A stretch of 64,000 nucleotides of DNA from Archilochus colubris (lineage: Eukaryota; Chordata; Aves; Apodiformes; Trochilidae). The stretch covers positions 176,011,480-176,075,479 of the forward strand of contig CM041083.1 of the NCBI GenBank assembly GCA_023079485.1, in the 5' to 3' direction. Both the position numbers and the translations under genes were made by a program. Below the pieces are notes generated by a model. It was not told the origin of the DNA, made no database searches, and worked only from the letters and a program-made list of their open reading frames with translations. How positions within the stretch are numbered: the first letter of the stretch is position 1; each line of letters starts with the position of its first letter. This document shows, piece by piece, positions 44,201 through 58,781 of this stretch.

Positions 44201-47200
44201 GTTCAGAAGCTGTCTCCAGACACATCCTAAGAGGGCAAAGGTGAGAGGCAGCAGAGAGTTCTGGTCACGGGTGCTGGCAAGAGCATCAGTGCATAAGCAT
44301 TGCTGAATGGCTATGATGGGGAGGGGGGCACAGTGTCTTTAATCCCAGAAGGAGGACTGAATAATGTTAAGGATTTACCTGCAAAGACAGCTCAGAAGAC
44401 AGCATTAGGGCTGGATGTACCAAGGTGGGCTGCTCCAGGGAAAGCCCTGTTGTTTTGGACTCAAGTAAGAGCCTGAGACAGCTCCACAGGCTGTGCTACC
44501 AGGTGTGTGCCAGCAGGTAGATGTAAGCCTGTGTGGGGATGCTTGCATGCAGTCACAGTTCCTCCATTCCTGAAGGCAAAGCTCAAGATGTGACCTGAAA
44601 TGTATCCAAGAACAGGACTCTGACAGAAAAATGTGATTCCTGTGGACCTCAGGCATTTGGTCAGTGTAACAATGTTTTGGTACTGCCAAATACATGGTCT
44701 GTCAGAATTGTGATGGCATCCTCAAGGGTCCCAGAGAAAACAAGAAATGTTCCTGAATTTGTAACTATTAATTTATACTCCTTTTTATACAGGTTGTTCT
44801 CCTGAATATCGATACCATGACATTTCCATCCTTTGCTTTTCCTACCCCAGCCTGCAGTTTTGTACTTGGTTCAACTTTTGTTTACTGAGGTTCACTGGCA
44901 CTGCCTGAAGCAGTGCATCGTGCTTGATGAGGCAGTGAGTTAAACAGCAATGCTACTGCATAGCAACAGCTTTAGACAACACATAACAATAAGCTTATCA
45001 GTCAGCAAAGCTCTGAGGCACTTTATGAAGAAATTAGCAAACACCAGGTATAGTGGCCCAAACCTTAGTGTGGGTCTCGGGTGTCTTACTGAGTTGTGAT
45101 GATTTTTTTTTAAAAGACCTGATGTGATACATTGACAGAGGAAAACATTTGGAAGGCAAGTAATTCTCTTAGATCTCCTGTGCACAGCCTGGTCTTCTAA
45201 GAGTCATTACCAAGTCTTTCCAAACAAATTCAAAGCTTAAAGCATACTCCAACAAGCAATCCTCCATCAACAAATTTGCTGGTGGAGGCACAGGGGATTG
45301 CATCATTAGGTAGGGGTCAACCAGAACAGTTGCACCAAATTCTGCAGAGCTGCCTTTATGTACAAAGCTTAAGTCCAAGACTTCTGTGTGTATAACACCT
45401 AGAAACAGAGAATTACTGCATAGTTAGCTGGGAAAAAAAAAAAAAAGAAAAAAAGGAAAACAGTCAAGTACAGACATCAAATGATTCAGTATGATCAATG
45501 GTTTATAAATATTTAAAACCTCAGTCATCCCAGATGAGACAAACCCTAGATCAGTCTTCCTGTGTCACGGTGAGTTACTCAGAGTGAAGAGGAGAAGCTT
45601 AGAGGCTTCCTCCCTTGTCAGAAGCAGCAACTGCTTCTGAAGTTCTTATTTATGGTGATGAGTTTGGAAGGAACAATGCTGAGCTGATTCTGCATAAACT
45701 CTTAAGGGATGCAGCACTGCACAACAGGAGAGGGAAGAAACAGAGAGGGAGTTCAACCTGAAGCCACCCTCTGGCATGCAAAATAAGGTAAATTGCTGTG
45801 ATTTCTGTGAAATGAATACCCACTGTCCACACACTATAAATTTATCAGGGATCAAGATAGTAACCAAAGGCCTCTACTAATAAAGTTATTACTTACGTCA
45901 TCTGGAACAGGAAATTAATCTAACAGCTTTGTAGTGTGCTTTGAAATTGGAAGTAGTTATTTATAGAGTAGATTAAATTCTTCCATTCAGTGTCTGAAAG
46001 TTTCCCTTCTGTCGGTCGTGTGCGTAATTGAAATACCCAGTCATCTTTCATTTTCATTTGGCAACTCCTTTAATTTAAGCTGACTTTTCAAAATATTGTC
46101 CTAATAACCTTGTATACATTAAAGTCAGCTCTTTTCTTCAGAACTCTCAGCATTTACAGGCTCATTGCTCTCATTTTGTAGAAACACACCCTGAGCAGAG
46201 GCAGTACTGCATGGCAGACAGAGGAACCACTCAGTGATGGAGGATGAGTTGAGTCAACTCTAAGAATTTTGGGGCATTCCCAATGAGTTCAAGCTTGAAG
46301 TGTGATCTGTCAAATTGAATATTTGGTTAATATTCCAGGGTAATGAATGCTGAAATCACCCACACACCATTTTATCCCTTCCAGTTGGATGTCTGCTTTA
46401 GTGGAGTCGACTCACAGACATAGACATAGACATAGACATAGACATAGACATAGACATAGACATAGACATAGACATAGAAGAGATATTTTGGAATCTGTAG
46501 AGGGTGGCAAAATTAGTTTCTCTCTCTGTAAACATCAAGTGAGCCCAGGGAGTATGGTCCAGATTTAATCTTTCACAGGACAGCTTTGATGAGGTGAATC
46601 CTACTCTTTTTTTTCTTGTCTAAAACATCCTCTGTTCCAGAACTGAAATGATGTGCCAATTCCACCAAAGGGTCTCAGTTTCTCTGTGGGTCTGTAAAGC
46701 TCTGCTCCTGTTGCTTCTTAGTCCATCATCTTCAGCTGGGAAGCAGATCCCCAACCTGATCAGTAGAAAGCCTATCCAACCATCTTCACACTAATGCTAT
46801 GAATAACTTCTGTGTTTCCACTAGGCCTTCTCTTGCTTAAGGACTGTCTTATTCTAGATCATACAAAATATTGGCTGTGATGCAATGGTGCCAGTGGCAG
46901 ATTTCTCATTTACTAGAATGGAGCAAATAAAAAGTTCTTGCAGAGCTGGAATGTGAAACCATTTCATCTGTTCCATTAATTGCAGATAGCTTCTGCATGA
47001 CAAGATAAGGAACATACGAAATTAAGTAAGTGAATAATATATATTGGGTATTGTTCTGATTTATTCCTTTCCCCTCTTGTGCACTGCACCGTATCTCTGT
47101 TAATTTTTCATTGATTAATTTGAAGCAGTGGCTGACAATATAGTTGTGTTCTGTACTTTATTACATGCAGTAGTCCTTACATTCAATATAATAGCTTAAA

Positions 47201-50200
47201 AATGTTATGTTTTTAAATTCCATTCTCCTCTTATAAAACAGGATAAGTTCACTAAAAGCTTTGATTTGACTTTCATGACAGGACTGAAACAGGCAAACTC
47301 ATAGACATACAGATAGCAGAGGAGACACGAGTATATTGTCAAGATCTGAAGTGTGCTTATTTTTACAGTATTAGAAATACAAGGTTATATAAAATCTTGA
47401 CTTGTCCTCTTAAAATAAATGGACATATTTTAATATTTCTATATTAGTTCAAGTCCTAAGGGCTTTGATATCGTTGATATCAAAAGCTTTGGGATTAAAA
47501 GTTAAGAAAATGATGACTGAGGACAAAAAGCATCAGTGAGTTGAAAAAATTCAGCATAAATTAAATTTTTCTTAGCTCTTCTGCTACTAAATATGGGCTA
47601 GGACAAAGAGTACAGAGCTACTGTTCGAGGAGTTGCAAGTTTTATGAGTAATAGGGACACCAATCTGAAGGAATAAGCAATAGGGCATGTGACTAATGTG
47701 ATAATCCCAGGAGCCCTCATGAGTCCCTCACTTGATGACGAAGATGGCTAAACTGTTTTGTTGGGTTTTTTTAAAGTATTTTCCTGTGTTATTATATTTA
47801 ACAGCAACATGCATCACAAAGAGGCTCTTTTACCCATTAACATGTTATGAAAACCATCAAAGAGAGCTGCCATTTTCCACACCAATTTCCACTGAGTAGG
47901 CACAGCTACAGTTCTGAAACTTGCTGGCTCTCAGTACCCAGCAGAAAAAGCAATTCATTTAATGTTAATGGCTCAGAATATAATGAGACCTATTTGTGTA
48001 GGTTAGAATGACATCTTTTTATTTTATATGTATATTTTTTGGTGGGTTTTGTTTCTGTATGCTGTGTGTTTCACCTCAGCAAAGTCCTGAGATAAAATGT
48101 AGATATTTCCATTCATAATTGTTAGGGGTTAATTATCTCTATCATTGTAAATTCTGATCTGTATACAATACCCTCTGTGGCGGCAAATATGTTACAGGCT
48201 AGTACATGATTCCTTCACTGCAGACACTCCCATCCAAACAGAGATTGTTACCTTGGGAAAACTTTATATTTTCAACATAAAGCAATCCTAAAACTCCATT
48301 TTTTCCTATTTTATCTGTTTCCTTTTCTTACGTGGTCCTGTCATCTAATTTGGTTTTTCCATGTCAGTATGCAGTGATACGCACTATATTGAGTTATTTT
48401 TAAACCTCAGAAGAAAGCCCATGAGTTACTTCTCTAAAAGCTTCTGAAAAACTTTGACCTTTCCTTTTTCAGTAAATTTAAGGCAACATCTCATGCAGGT
48501 TTTCCTTCAAAACAACCTATTTCAGTTCACCTCAAAGTTCTTCTGCTTCAGACCTACAGTCCAACTCTAAACAGAGGCTGCAGAGAAAAAAAAGCTCTTT
48601 TAACCTCTCTGCTTGCTGACCTTTGCAGGCTGCCAGCCCCCCTAACTCCAGCTGCTGTCTCTTCTGGCCGTCTCACAAAACAGTCCAGAGAGAGAACGGA
48701 ATATGGACAAAACATCCTAAAATTGTGAGAAAAGAGCATTCCGGCCATAGGTTGCCAAGACACTGAGGAGGATTCACTTTGTTTAATGTCTACTCCTACG
48801 TCAGCTCCCTGGGCTCCCCTCCCCTACAGCCCAAGAGGTATCCTCACTCACAGAGGATATCAACCTATCCTAAGGGAGACTTAAAAACCAAATAAATAGT
48901 GAATCAGTCTGCAAAGGTAACTCTCTCTAGGGACTATATAGTGATTGCAGGAAAAGAATTTATACTTGAGACCCCTTAGACAGCAAAAATTAGAGGAAGG
49001 AAGTCCCATCCTTGAGCAGAGACAGTAAGGGCCTGTTCTATGTCTCAGTGTCCTTTCACACAGCATCTTTCCACAACAAGCACAACCATAAAACCATTTT
49101 TCTGAAGTCCAGAAGTGAGATCCTCATGGCCATCATTTGGCTGCTTCATTACCCAGCATCTCCTGTTGGCACTATTAATTACTGATTAGTGGCTGAGCCC
49201 AGAATCAGATCTCCACAGAGAGAACTTGCTTCAGAAGAAAATTTCTCTCCTGTCAGGCATCTTCCTGCTTGAGTAATTTGGGAAAAAAATTGCATCTCTT
49301 CTTCAATTTGTATGGTTCAGAAAGTCTCCTTTTCTTGAGACAACTTGCTCTGAAGAAATATCCAGAAATTACCAGTTTTACCTTCCTGATTCTCTTCTTA
49401 ATTCACCAGCTACCTGATCAGAACATCAGCAATCAGAAAGCCTAATCCATTTTTCTGCAGAGTGGATTATCCTGTTCATACTGTTGACAGAATGTGGCTG
49501 TATGTGGCCATATTACCCAACAGCAGTTCAGAAATCTGCCATTGGAAGAGACAGTAGATGCTAGGACTGTGGCGATTTGAGTCCTGGCTTAGAAATCATG
49601 TAATTTCTAGCCAGAAAGCTGTGATACTGCTTAATTTGGAGACTGTCCCACACTGCCTGTTTTCTGATAGAAAAAGTGAACAGTCTTTGAAGGGTGTAGT
49701 TGTTCCCTTTTTATCATTTTATAATACTAGCCCCTAAATCCCAGCACGGTCTGGGAAATCTCAGACACAAAATGCAATCCCTGTGACTCTTCAGGGTTAA
49801 GTAATCTGTCTTCTTCTCACTGGTCTTTAACTTTGTTTTCTTAGACTAACAGGGACCTCTCACATTCACTGTGTCATAATTTCTGTATTCTGTCCTCTTT
49901 TCTTTGGGCTGTGTGTTTCCTCCCTCTTTCATATTTTTCCAAGTTTTGTATTTTTAATTGGCACAAAGCTTGTAGAGAAGGCCACATTTTTCTTTTAGAA
50001 CTAAACTAGGCTCTAAACAACTGAGAAATTTTCAGGCACACAAACCTTTCCTTAGGTCTGCAGCAGGAAGAACAGATCTTACATTAATGATTTGGGAGCA
50101 ATAGTACTGTTTTTAACAATTATGTTTTCACTAGATGCAGATAATTCAAGTAAATACAGCATCTGCTGCCTGTTGAGTGCAGGAGAATGTTAGCAATGGG

Positions 50201-53200
50201 AGAGATGATAAAATTGTTAACATTTGTGAGACAGCAAAAGAGACAAGTAATTTCCTTTTGTAGAATTGCAATGATTTAGCATGAGAAGGGATGTGGGAAA
50301 ATTACTGTGCTGTAAAACTTTTTCTGATTCCATGCCTTTCATCTGTTAGAATTATCCCCTTTGATTCCAGCCTCTTGTCTTGAAAATGTGTAGGTTTCTC
50401 CTAAAACCTGAACATAAAGATGTGAGTGGGATGGTTGTTTTGCAATCATTTCCTTTTGGCATTGCTGATGCTTTTGATGCTTGTAGATCCATACTCGCTT
50501 TGGTATCACAAGAAGTATCCTTTGCATACACATCGTAATAAATTTAAATTTTCAGATCATGTAAGAATATATTAGTTGTAGTACCATGTCACAACATCAC
50601 ATCTAATATGCTCATTAGGTAAGTTGCTCATGGCTTAAAATTACTTTGGTTTATGTATATTAAAATATCTTAGGTTTCAAAAGTTTTAATTTACAATCTA
50701 GATGTTTGCAATATTTAACTGAGCTTTAATGAACTACTGCTTGACTAACAGAAGTCAGATTGTGATTATAGTATACCTACCAGCAATATCCATTTAACAT
50801 GATGGTATTCCATCTGAAATAAAGGTAACCAATCAGATGTTATACCTACCATTCTTTTTTTTGTTGTTCCCAAAACCTGGCATTGTGCTGGGCAAAGGCG
50901 ATGTAGAATTCTAGAGCTGGCATGAAACCTTTTGTATTTTAAAGTGCTTGGGTCTGTCTCCCTCTGTATATGTTTATACATATTCTTAAATTAGAAGAAT
51001 TTAAGAATAATGTAAACATAATATTTCTTCTAAGGGTATTCAGCTGCCAAGCTTTTGTGGCACAGCTTTTTTCAAGTAGAGAAGGTTAGATACTTAAAAA
51101 CTCTCCATGTATTTCTCTTCCTTGAACTTTCTCTGAATTTTAACTTTTACTTAACCTTGTGGTAAGCACTTCCACAACCCCTCTACACATTGTTAGATAG
51201 AATACCTCTTATTTTTTGTCAGTGCTCTGTAGGCTTTACAGCCAAGATATCAACAATAGACTTGAAAATGGCACAGTTTTCTCTCAGTTACCTCTCAGTG
51301 CCATGTGTGCTTGGGAGGATTTGGCTGTGGCAGCATCCAGCAATCTGCTCTAAGAGACTCAGCAGTGTAAAACTTTTGGCCAGGGGGTTGGTGCACCACC
51401 TCCTGTCCTGGCCACCATGCCAGCCAGCCAAATGGATATACATCTTAGTTTAACAGCACTGACATAACAAAATCAGGCAAAGGCATTTCAGTTAGTCTGA
51501 AAAACTGCAATGTAACCTCTCCGTGTCAGCTTCAGAGTGTATCACCCCTTCACACACTAACACTGTGTCCCTTACTCCCTGTTCTTGGTGATTAATTTAC
51601 CACCTGGCAGTGGCTTGATTCAGCCACTTGCCCAATACTTCCCTCAAAGATGAAACGGGGAATCATTCCCAGTAGGAAAACATCTGAACTTTGCTCTGTG
51701 AGCCCCTGGGAGGGTATGAGGAGGCTGATGGCATGGAATTATTGCCTCCTACAGACAGTCACTTGATAACCCTGGGTATTGTTATGAAATAGTAGCTAAT
51801 TATTTCCCTTCCCTGCTATTTTTCTTACCTGTATGGTGTTTTCTCCTTCTTTCAATCATGCTCTTTCAGTCCCTTTTACTCTTCCCTTCATTACTGCCGA
51901 GTGCCTTGTCCCTCTGCTCTCACTGCTTCTCATTATCCTTCCATAAGCCCATTGTACAAGCTAACCATCAGCTGCACTTCTGTAACCTGAAAAATAGGGC
52001 CTGGAAGATATTAGAACATGTTCAAAGACTGACAATGATGATAAAAGGTTTTTAGAGTGAAGAGTGAGTAAAAAAAATACAGGCTACTAACTTAAAGGAG
52101 AGAGGTTTGGCACATAAAAGAATATGCAAGAAGTAAATTCAATTCTATTTACCTTCTCTCAAGGGGGCATCCTTGGAAGGCAAAAAAAAAATTTTTTTTT
52201 GAGCATATGGTTACCACAAAATGTACTGCCACAAATAGAACTGAGGAAAGAATGTAGCATCATCAAAAAATTAGCTGGATAGGATGTAAGTACTTGAAAC
52301 CCCACAACTGCATTAAATGTGTTTAATTACAGTGGTTTATCCTAAACTTTAAATTTTTGTTGGAGCCCACACTAACTTCTGTGGAAGTTGGTTGAATGTG
52401 TGAGAGTCAAACAAGCAGGTAAGTCTCTAATTCTCCACTATTGTGTTTATGCCTCTTCCCTCAAAGCTTGATTTTTGTGAAAGAAAATCTATTGAGCCAG
52501 TGAGGGCACTGCTCTGATTTAGTACAGCAGTCATAACATGTCAGATTTTTTAGTGCCTTGTCTTTCAACCACACACATCAGACCTGGAGAGTTCCCTTAT
52601 TCCTCTAGACTGGTGATTGTAGAAGGAGAAAGCTGGGCTGCAAGGAAATAAATGAAAAGCAGAATTTTATTTTTAAAATTGATAGTGCATCAATTTTTCT
52701 GTCTCTCTCCTGTGTCCTGCACCCAGGAGTGACTACACAGCAGAAACAAATTATTAGATAATTTGAAAGGCAGGCACTTGTATTTGAACTACAGGAAAAA
52801 TCACTCTCCTGCCTGATTTAACACAGTGGTCTTTGAGACACAAGGGCTCCTACTAACTTGAAACTGTAAATGTCTGCTTCACTACTAATTCATTTTAAAA
52901 AGCAAATAATTAAGCAGTGAGACATTCCAAGGCATTTATTAATTTTTAATAAAGGCAGAAGAATTTTGGTGCTAATTTATTCTTGTTAATGTTTCTGCTT
53001 CTCCAGCCTCTTCTGGGTGTATTTGGGGGTTTTCTTTTTCTTTTCTTTTTTTTTCTTTTTCTTTCTGAATTCCTTTCAAAATGCACACTTCATTGTAACG
53101 TGTGAATCGTTGAAAACCAAACTCATAACTGGGTTCAAAAGCAATAAGTATATGCATATCTTTTTTGAAAAGGGCATGCTTGTGATTCAGCAGTGAAAAC

Positions 53201-56200
53201 CTGAGGCTTTTTTTTTACTTTTCCACAGAATAAAACCTAACCCAGTAAGCTTTAATTGGATCTCTGTGGGAGACAGTTCATGTGTTGAACTTCTGTCTCT
53301 CCCTGATATACTTACATGGGAGTATACCTGAACAGAAAAAAGGAGTTTCTGATTCCAGCACATTGCTGAAACCCTTCTAAAAACAAAAAAGGGAAATAAA
53401 CCCATCAAGGGTTCTGTTCTGATTAGTCATGTATAAATTTCTGAAAGCTGTGAAGGGGAAAAGGGAGTGTTGCTAATTGTTAAATGGGAGATGATCCAAA
53501 AGCCAGAGACAAAAGGAGGGGAGTAGGATATATTTATGGGGTTCTGGAGAATGTTTTCTATATTTCAGACAGAGCTGAGAGACAGGTAAAGCCTTTGGTA
53601 ATGCCATTTCTTACATAAAACTCACAGTATGGCCTGTTTCCCAGGTGTTTGTCTTTGCAGAAATCAAGTCATTAGACAGTCATTTCTCATCTCTAGGAGA
53701 CCTGAAGGCTGCAGATCAATACTTCAAGTAGGTGATTACTGGCTATCAAGCATGAAGGTTTGCAGTTATCTAATTCAAAGGTGAGGGAAGCAGTTGGAAG
53801 CAAGTGGCTGCATAAGCTAAAATAATTAGGTAATTCTTCTAATGTGCAGTATATATATTGCCAAGGAATGCTGTAAGAACAGAAAGAGTTACACATTTCA
53901 AAAGCTGCAGACAACCAGTTTCATAGGATCAAATGTGATTCTGATTGAAACTACTGTCAAAAGTGATGAGGAAAATACTGATTTTCCTCCACATTCAATG
54001 TTTTTATTCTGTCACCATGATTAGAACACAAAAATTGGTGTCACAGTGGGCTAACTCCCTTTGCCAGGAATTACAGACTTCTTCAGTATAAATATAATTT
54101 GAGATCAGCTACTGACCTAGCCCACATGTGAAGAACATTGGAAGATTTTGCCATAGGTAAGTGTGCCTTTATTGTACCAGGTTAACTGATGCTAGAAAGG
54201 CATCATGCATCCTTTTTTTATTTTTTATTTTCTGCAAGAGATACTTTCATGAAAAGTCAGTTTGACATTCATATCTGTTAATCTTTATAAAGACGCTGCT
54301 GTCCAGTCCCAGGCCTTTCATCACAGGGGCAAGTAACATTACAGATCAGCCACACTTACTCTAACATGTGGTTAGAATCCATTTTAAGGCAAAAAAAATG
54401 TGTAAGAAATACAGATATCTTCTGTGCCCATTAGGATAAACTGCTTTTTCAAAACATATCTCACTATAATAGCTGCTGGGAGTTGCAGCAGCTCACAACA
54501 GCTTTTGCTGTTGACTTGCATCCCTGTTTCCAGAGGTTGTCAGCTGGCAGGAGTTACAACCAGATGTAACTCAGCCCTGCAATGGGAGTCAGGGTGCAGG
54601 TTCAGCTTGTCAGGTTAAAAGGGTGCCCTGAAGATGTGCCCCTGCAGTCCTGGGGGTTGCTGCAATGTTGGGCAGTGTGGATGGTGTCAGCTGTGCCTCC
54701 ATACCCTCCAGCACTTCAGTTCTGGGCCCCAAATGGTGAATCTTGCCTTTCACCAGGGCTGCTTTGCAAGGGCACAGCACAGACTTGATAGGGTGACAGA
54801 GCTTCTGATTTTTTTTTCCAGATATTTCATCTGCAATTTTCCAGGACGTTCCACCCTGTAATATACTTTGAACATCTGTCCCCAAATAATAAATAAGAAT
54901 TTCATACAGTAGATATGGACTTTTTTTCTTTTTCTTCTTGTGTATTTAGTGGTTCATGAAGCTGCTATTTTATACTTAATGTCCTGTATTTGAAAACACA
55001 ATAGAATCTCCCTGATACAACTGGCCATAGCTTTAGAGCTCTAAAGCTAAATTTAAGGAAGATAGAAGGCCACCAGAGAGGGAATAAAAAAACTTGATCT
55101 GTAAATCTCAAGTAGATGCAAGAATGTAAACTCTGCATGTAGCTAAGTGTTTGAAACTCATTAAAAGAGCCTATGTCCATGTAATTTTGATAGCCAGCCA
55201 ACATCTCCCTCTTACTATCTTGAGCTTCAGAGCCTCGCCTATGGACACTAGGTTCTTCATGACTTGGCAGGACATTGACAAAATTATTTGTGAAGCAGAG
55301 CCACTATAGCAGGACTGTGAAAATATCCTGTTCACCAGTGTCTTGAGAAGGTCTTCCATTGTGTGGAGTTTTGTTAAGTAGGTATGTAAGTCTTACCAAG
55401 TGGGTATAACTTTTACACAGGCTTAAATTTGCTATTCCTCTCATCCCTCCTCCATATTTCACATCTGGTTATAAATTACTTTTGTTAACTTCATTATCTA
55501 TAATGACAACTGGGGAATTGGAGGGCTGTGCTGCAGAGAAATAAACTGCAGTGGATCTGCATTTAGTGCTGTCAACCTGAACGTGCTGTAAAGGTGAAAG
55601 CTGAAGCTTCTACACCGTTTTGTCCTCCTCATAAATGTAAGTTTAAAAAGTGATGGCCCAGGTTTATGTGAATGTCTAACTGCAGTGATTCCAGTTTCAA
55701 CAAGGAGCATGGCAGACAGAACCCAACAAACCTGCTGCAGCAGCTGCAATTCAGTGTAAGAGATCTAAATTGTTGGTAGATATTCCTTAAGAGCTTTTGG
55801 CCTGTAAAAGACACCTTTATTCAGTTTGACTCAGCTTACTATATAAATAACTTTGGCATGATCTTGGGTTAAAGCTATAAAAGGAAACTAATAATATCAA
55901 TTACACTACCTTTTGCTGGAGTATAAATCCAGTCAGCTTCTAAAGTACTTTGTGCCACAATCTGGCCCATTGTTTCTGGGGAAAATAACATCTTAATTTG
56001 AGGTTTTTAGCCGAGATAATTATTTCAAGATCTCTGCCAACATTTCATATGACATTTCAGTTGTTTAGCAGTAGTAAACTCATAGTCAGGTCTCTGTGGC
56101 ACCCTTTGCGCAACTTCACATTAAAGAAGTACACTGAAGCAAAAGCCTTTCAGCTAGAAAATACATTGTCAGCCAGCCTAGTTTTGTACTTCATTACCAG

Positions 56201-58781
56201 CACTCAGGGTGTGTGGATTTTGCCTGCTTGTGAAAAGGAGCTGACAGGAGTTCAAATAGGCAACAAAAACCAAACTACCAAGTGGCAATCTGCAACTGAA
56301 GGTGAATCAGCATTGTGTTGTATTCACTCACAGCTGTTTATTAGGTTCTGGTACTTTCTTTGTGTTCATGGAAACAAAAGACTGATTTTATGGCAGAGAC
56401 TCCCATGCACATGTGGGAAGGCTGATAAGGACTGAGAGGTAGCTGGCCCTGCACAGTCTGGTGGAAAGATTTGAGGCTATGGAGATGGGAGAGCAGAAGC
56501 TGTCCTAAGCAACCTCAGAAACATAGTGAAAAGATGCAGAGCTGCCAGTACTCCTGCTTTTGGCAGCAAGCTGCTGTTTCAGGATGCTGAGTAGAAATCA
56601 ACTGAAATTTTATTCTCCGGGAGACAGAGTTCTGTGGCACCATCAATCCCAGGAGAGTCACTGCCCATCTCTGAGCTGCCCTGTGCCATGGGTAATGCAG
56701 AACTGATCAGAGTGTGCCCACCAGATACTTTCAGACCTGGCAATGCTGGCAGCTCTGGATTTAGCAGTTTTGAGTGGTCGGATGCAGCCCACAGTTTGTG
56801 TGTTTTGGCTATGTCCTAACTAACTAGCTCTGGTACTAGTAGAGTAGCTGAAGGCACAGATTTGGCACTGTCTGGGTACTGACCTTGCCTCTCGGGCAGG
56901 TTTCCATCCTGGGCTGGTCTCCTTGCTGTGAGCAGAAGGCACCTAAAAGCACTTTGCTTTTTTTTTGCACTGGCAGTAGCCTCATAGCCAGGAGTCAGGC
57001 TGCACAGCCCTCGGGCAGCAGTCTGCTAGTGAGCCTGTTTACTTCCCTAACACATTCCACTTATGCCTTTTAATTTTCATGCTGAATTAATTACCTGTCC
57101 TTCCACACAGATGGCTTCAGAATAAAAATATAGCTCGTGTCCTCAGCTTTCATCTGAAGCTGCTTTCGTACCAATGCAGTGTCTGGCGAGATCCCATGGA
57201 ACAAACAAACCTTGACACTCAAGTAATACCAAGCTAAGGCTCCAGTCAGAGAAGCCAAACCAGAAAAATTGATCTTGCGACTGTCCTCCAAAACCTGCAT
57301 CTGAAGGTTACAGCCAGCCTGAATAAATGGAACAGAACAGAGGGCATGAAACCCGGCTCCCTGGGGTACTGCTCTTCTGTCATACACATATACAGCCGGA
57401 AAGATGGATGAATAAGCAACACCATTACTTCTGAATCTGTGATAAAGCACTTTTTTGCTTTGGACATGTCACATAATTCTTTATTTCATCAGCTTCTAGT
57501 TTCATAACACAGAATGGATCACTTTTTTTTTTTATTATTAAAGCATCTGTGATATTTCATTAAAAAATTGGCAGTGTGAGGCCCTGACTTTTGTATAAAA
57601 ATAAATGGATTTTATATAATCTACCAAGTGTACTGACTTTGCTGCCTTAGCCCTCACCACTAACCTTAGCACACAAAGGCTGGAAAATGTTTTAAGGGCA
57701 CAGCAGGAATTTTCTGGCTTCAGAGTGGGGCTGCCTTTTCTTGCAAAAATCACATGAGATCCATTCAGACATGTTCCTGTTCAATATTAATGGCACCTTC
57801 CCTCTTTGTAAGTTATAAAAAAATCAATCTGGTCACTTGAGAAATGGGAAATCATTTCTATTCACTCAAGTTATTTATGGATTTAAATCCCTCATGCCCT
57901 AATGGAAGAACATTTCTGCCATTATTAGCATTACAGAGACACGGGCACTGAAAGAGAACTAGGCATTTTATTCTTACATTTGTTACAATGGAGGAACATG
58001 AGTAAACCCTTGATTTGAGCCTTTTTACCTACAAAGGCAATCAGTTCTGACAGGTGGAGAAGGAAAGTCTCTTTAATCTTACTATGTTTTTAATGAGAAG
58101 ACATTTCATCATTGCTTTTAATCTAATTAGTAGTATTTGAAATTCACCTCCACTTGGGTAATATCCAGTAGTGATGACCTTTCTGATTAGTTAATTCTTT
58201 ACAGGGTTCTGAAAATGCTGTCTGCACTGAAGGAGAAAATATATTTATTCTAAAAAAATTCTCCTGAACTATACAACAAATGCCTGGAAGAACTTCAACT
58301 GGCCTTACATCTCATTAAAACATTTGTAAATTTGTTTCTTTTTACATACTCTCAGAAACTTCCTAATAGAACTTTTGTCAGGTTTAACATCTTCCAATTC
58401 CAAAACATACTGACTAAGGATAGAAGCCCAAGCTTTTGAATATTAGATTTGGTGTTCAGGCCTCAGATAAAAAGTGAAAAAATAATTAAAGCATGGACAG
58501 CTACAGTGCTTTGGAGGGAGAGTTGAACCGAGGGAGAGAGATGGAAGAAGAGTTTTGTTGTCACGTGACAAAAAAAGAATTAAATGATGAGTTAACAGAG
58601 CAGAGTTTTACAAAAAGGATGCTCCAGGTGGCAGAAACTTTAAAGAAGAAAGCTTTTTCCTTGAGAGTCATGAGATTTTTTGGTGGAACTGAGAAGAAAG
58701 CAGTGCAATTAAGAATGACCTAGAGCAGGGAAGAGGGAGAAGACCAAAAGAAGGGACATAAGAAGAGGGATGCCTCTTCTT
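44201..58781. other. 14.6 kb of unique-looking DNA with one microsatellite
   Basis: No exon, RNA gene or transposon is recognised apart from features listed separately. An A-rich run lies at 45433-45460. The plus frame 55998-56435 (145 codons) and the minus frame 57091-57450 (119 codons) have no recognised domain. A GA-rich stretch with a lysine/glutamate-rich frame (58493-58723) precedes the CR1 at 58782. Perfect short inverted repeats lie at 47464-47484 (tttgatatc / gatatcaaa) and 52935-52953 (tttattaa / ttaataaa). Confidence 0.45.
46417..46478. repeat. (GACATA)n hexanucleotide microsatellite, ~10.3 copies
   Basis: Sixty-two bases of perfect 6-bp repeat. Because 6 is a multiple of 3, one frame reads as alternating Arg-His within a 73-codon open frame (46347-46568). 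That frame has no other protein-like feature and is not called as a gene. The purity suggests the tract is young and likely variable in length. Confidence 0.95.

Noticed and set aside
46417..46478. Direct repeats resembling an array
   Set aside because: The repeat unit is 6 bp with no spacers, in a vertebrate-type genome; it is a microsatellite, not a CRISPR array.
46347..46568. Small ORF with an Arg-His repeat
   Set aside because: The repeat is a simple microsatellite read in frame; the flanks are not protein-like.
55998..56435. 145-codon plus-strand frame
   Set aside because: No known motif; length expected by chance across six frames of AT-rich DNA; no splice context noted.
58493..58723. 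Lys/Glu-rich 76-codon frame before a CR1
   Set aside because: The DNA is GA-rich, which gives charged residues in any purine-rich frame; no conserved motif or splice support.
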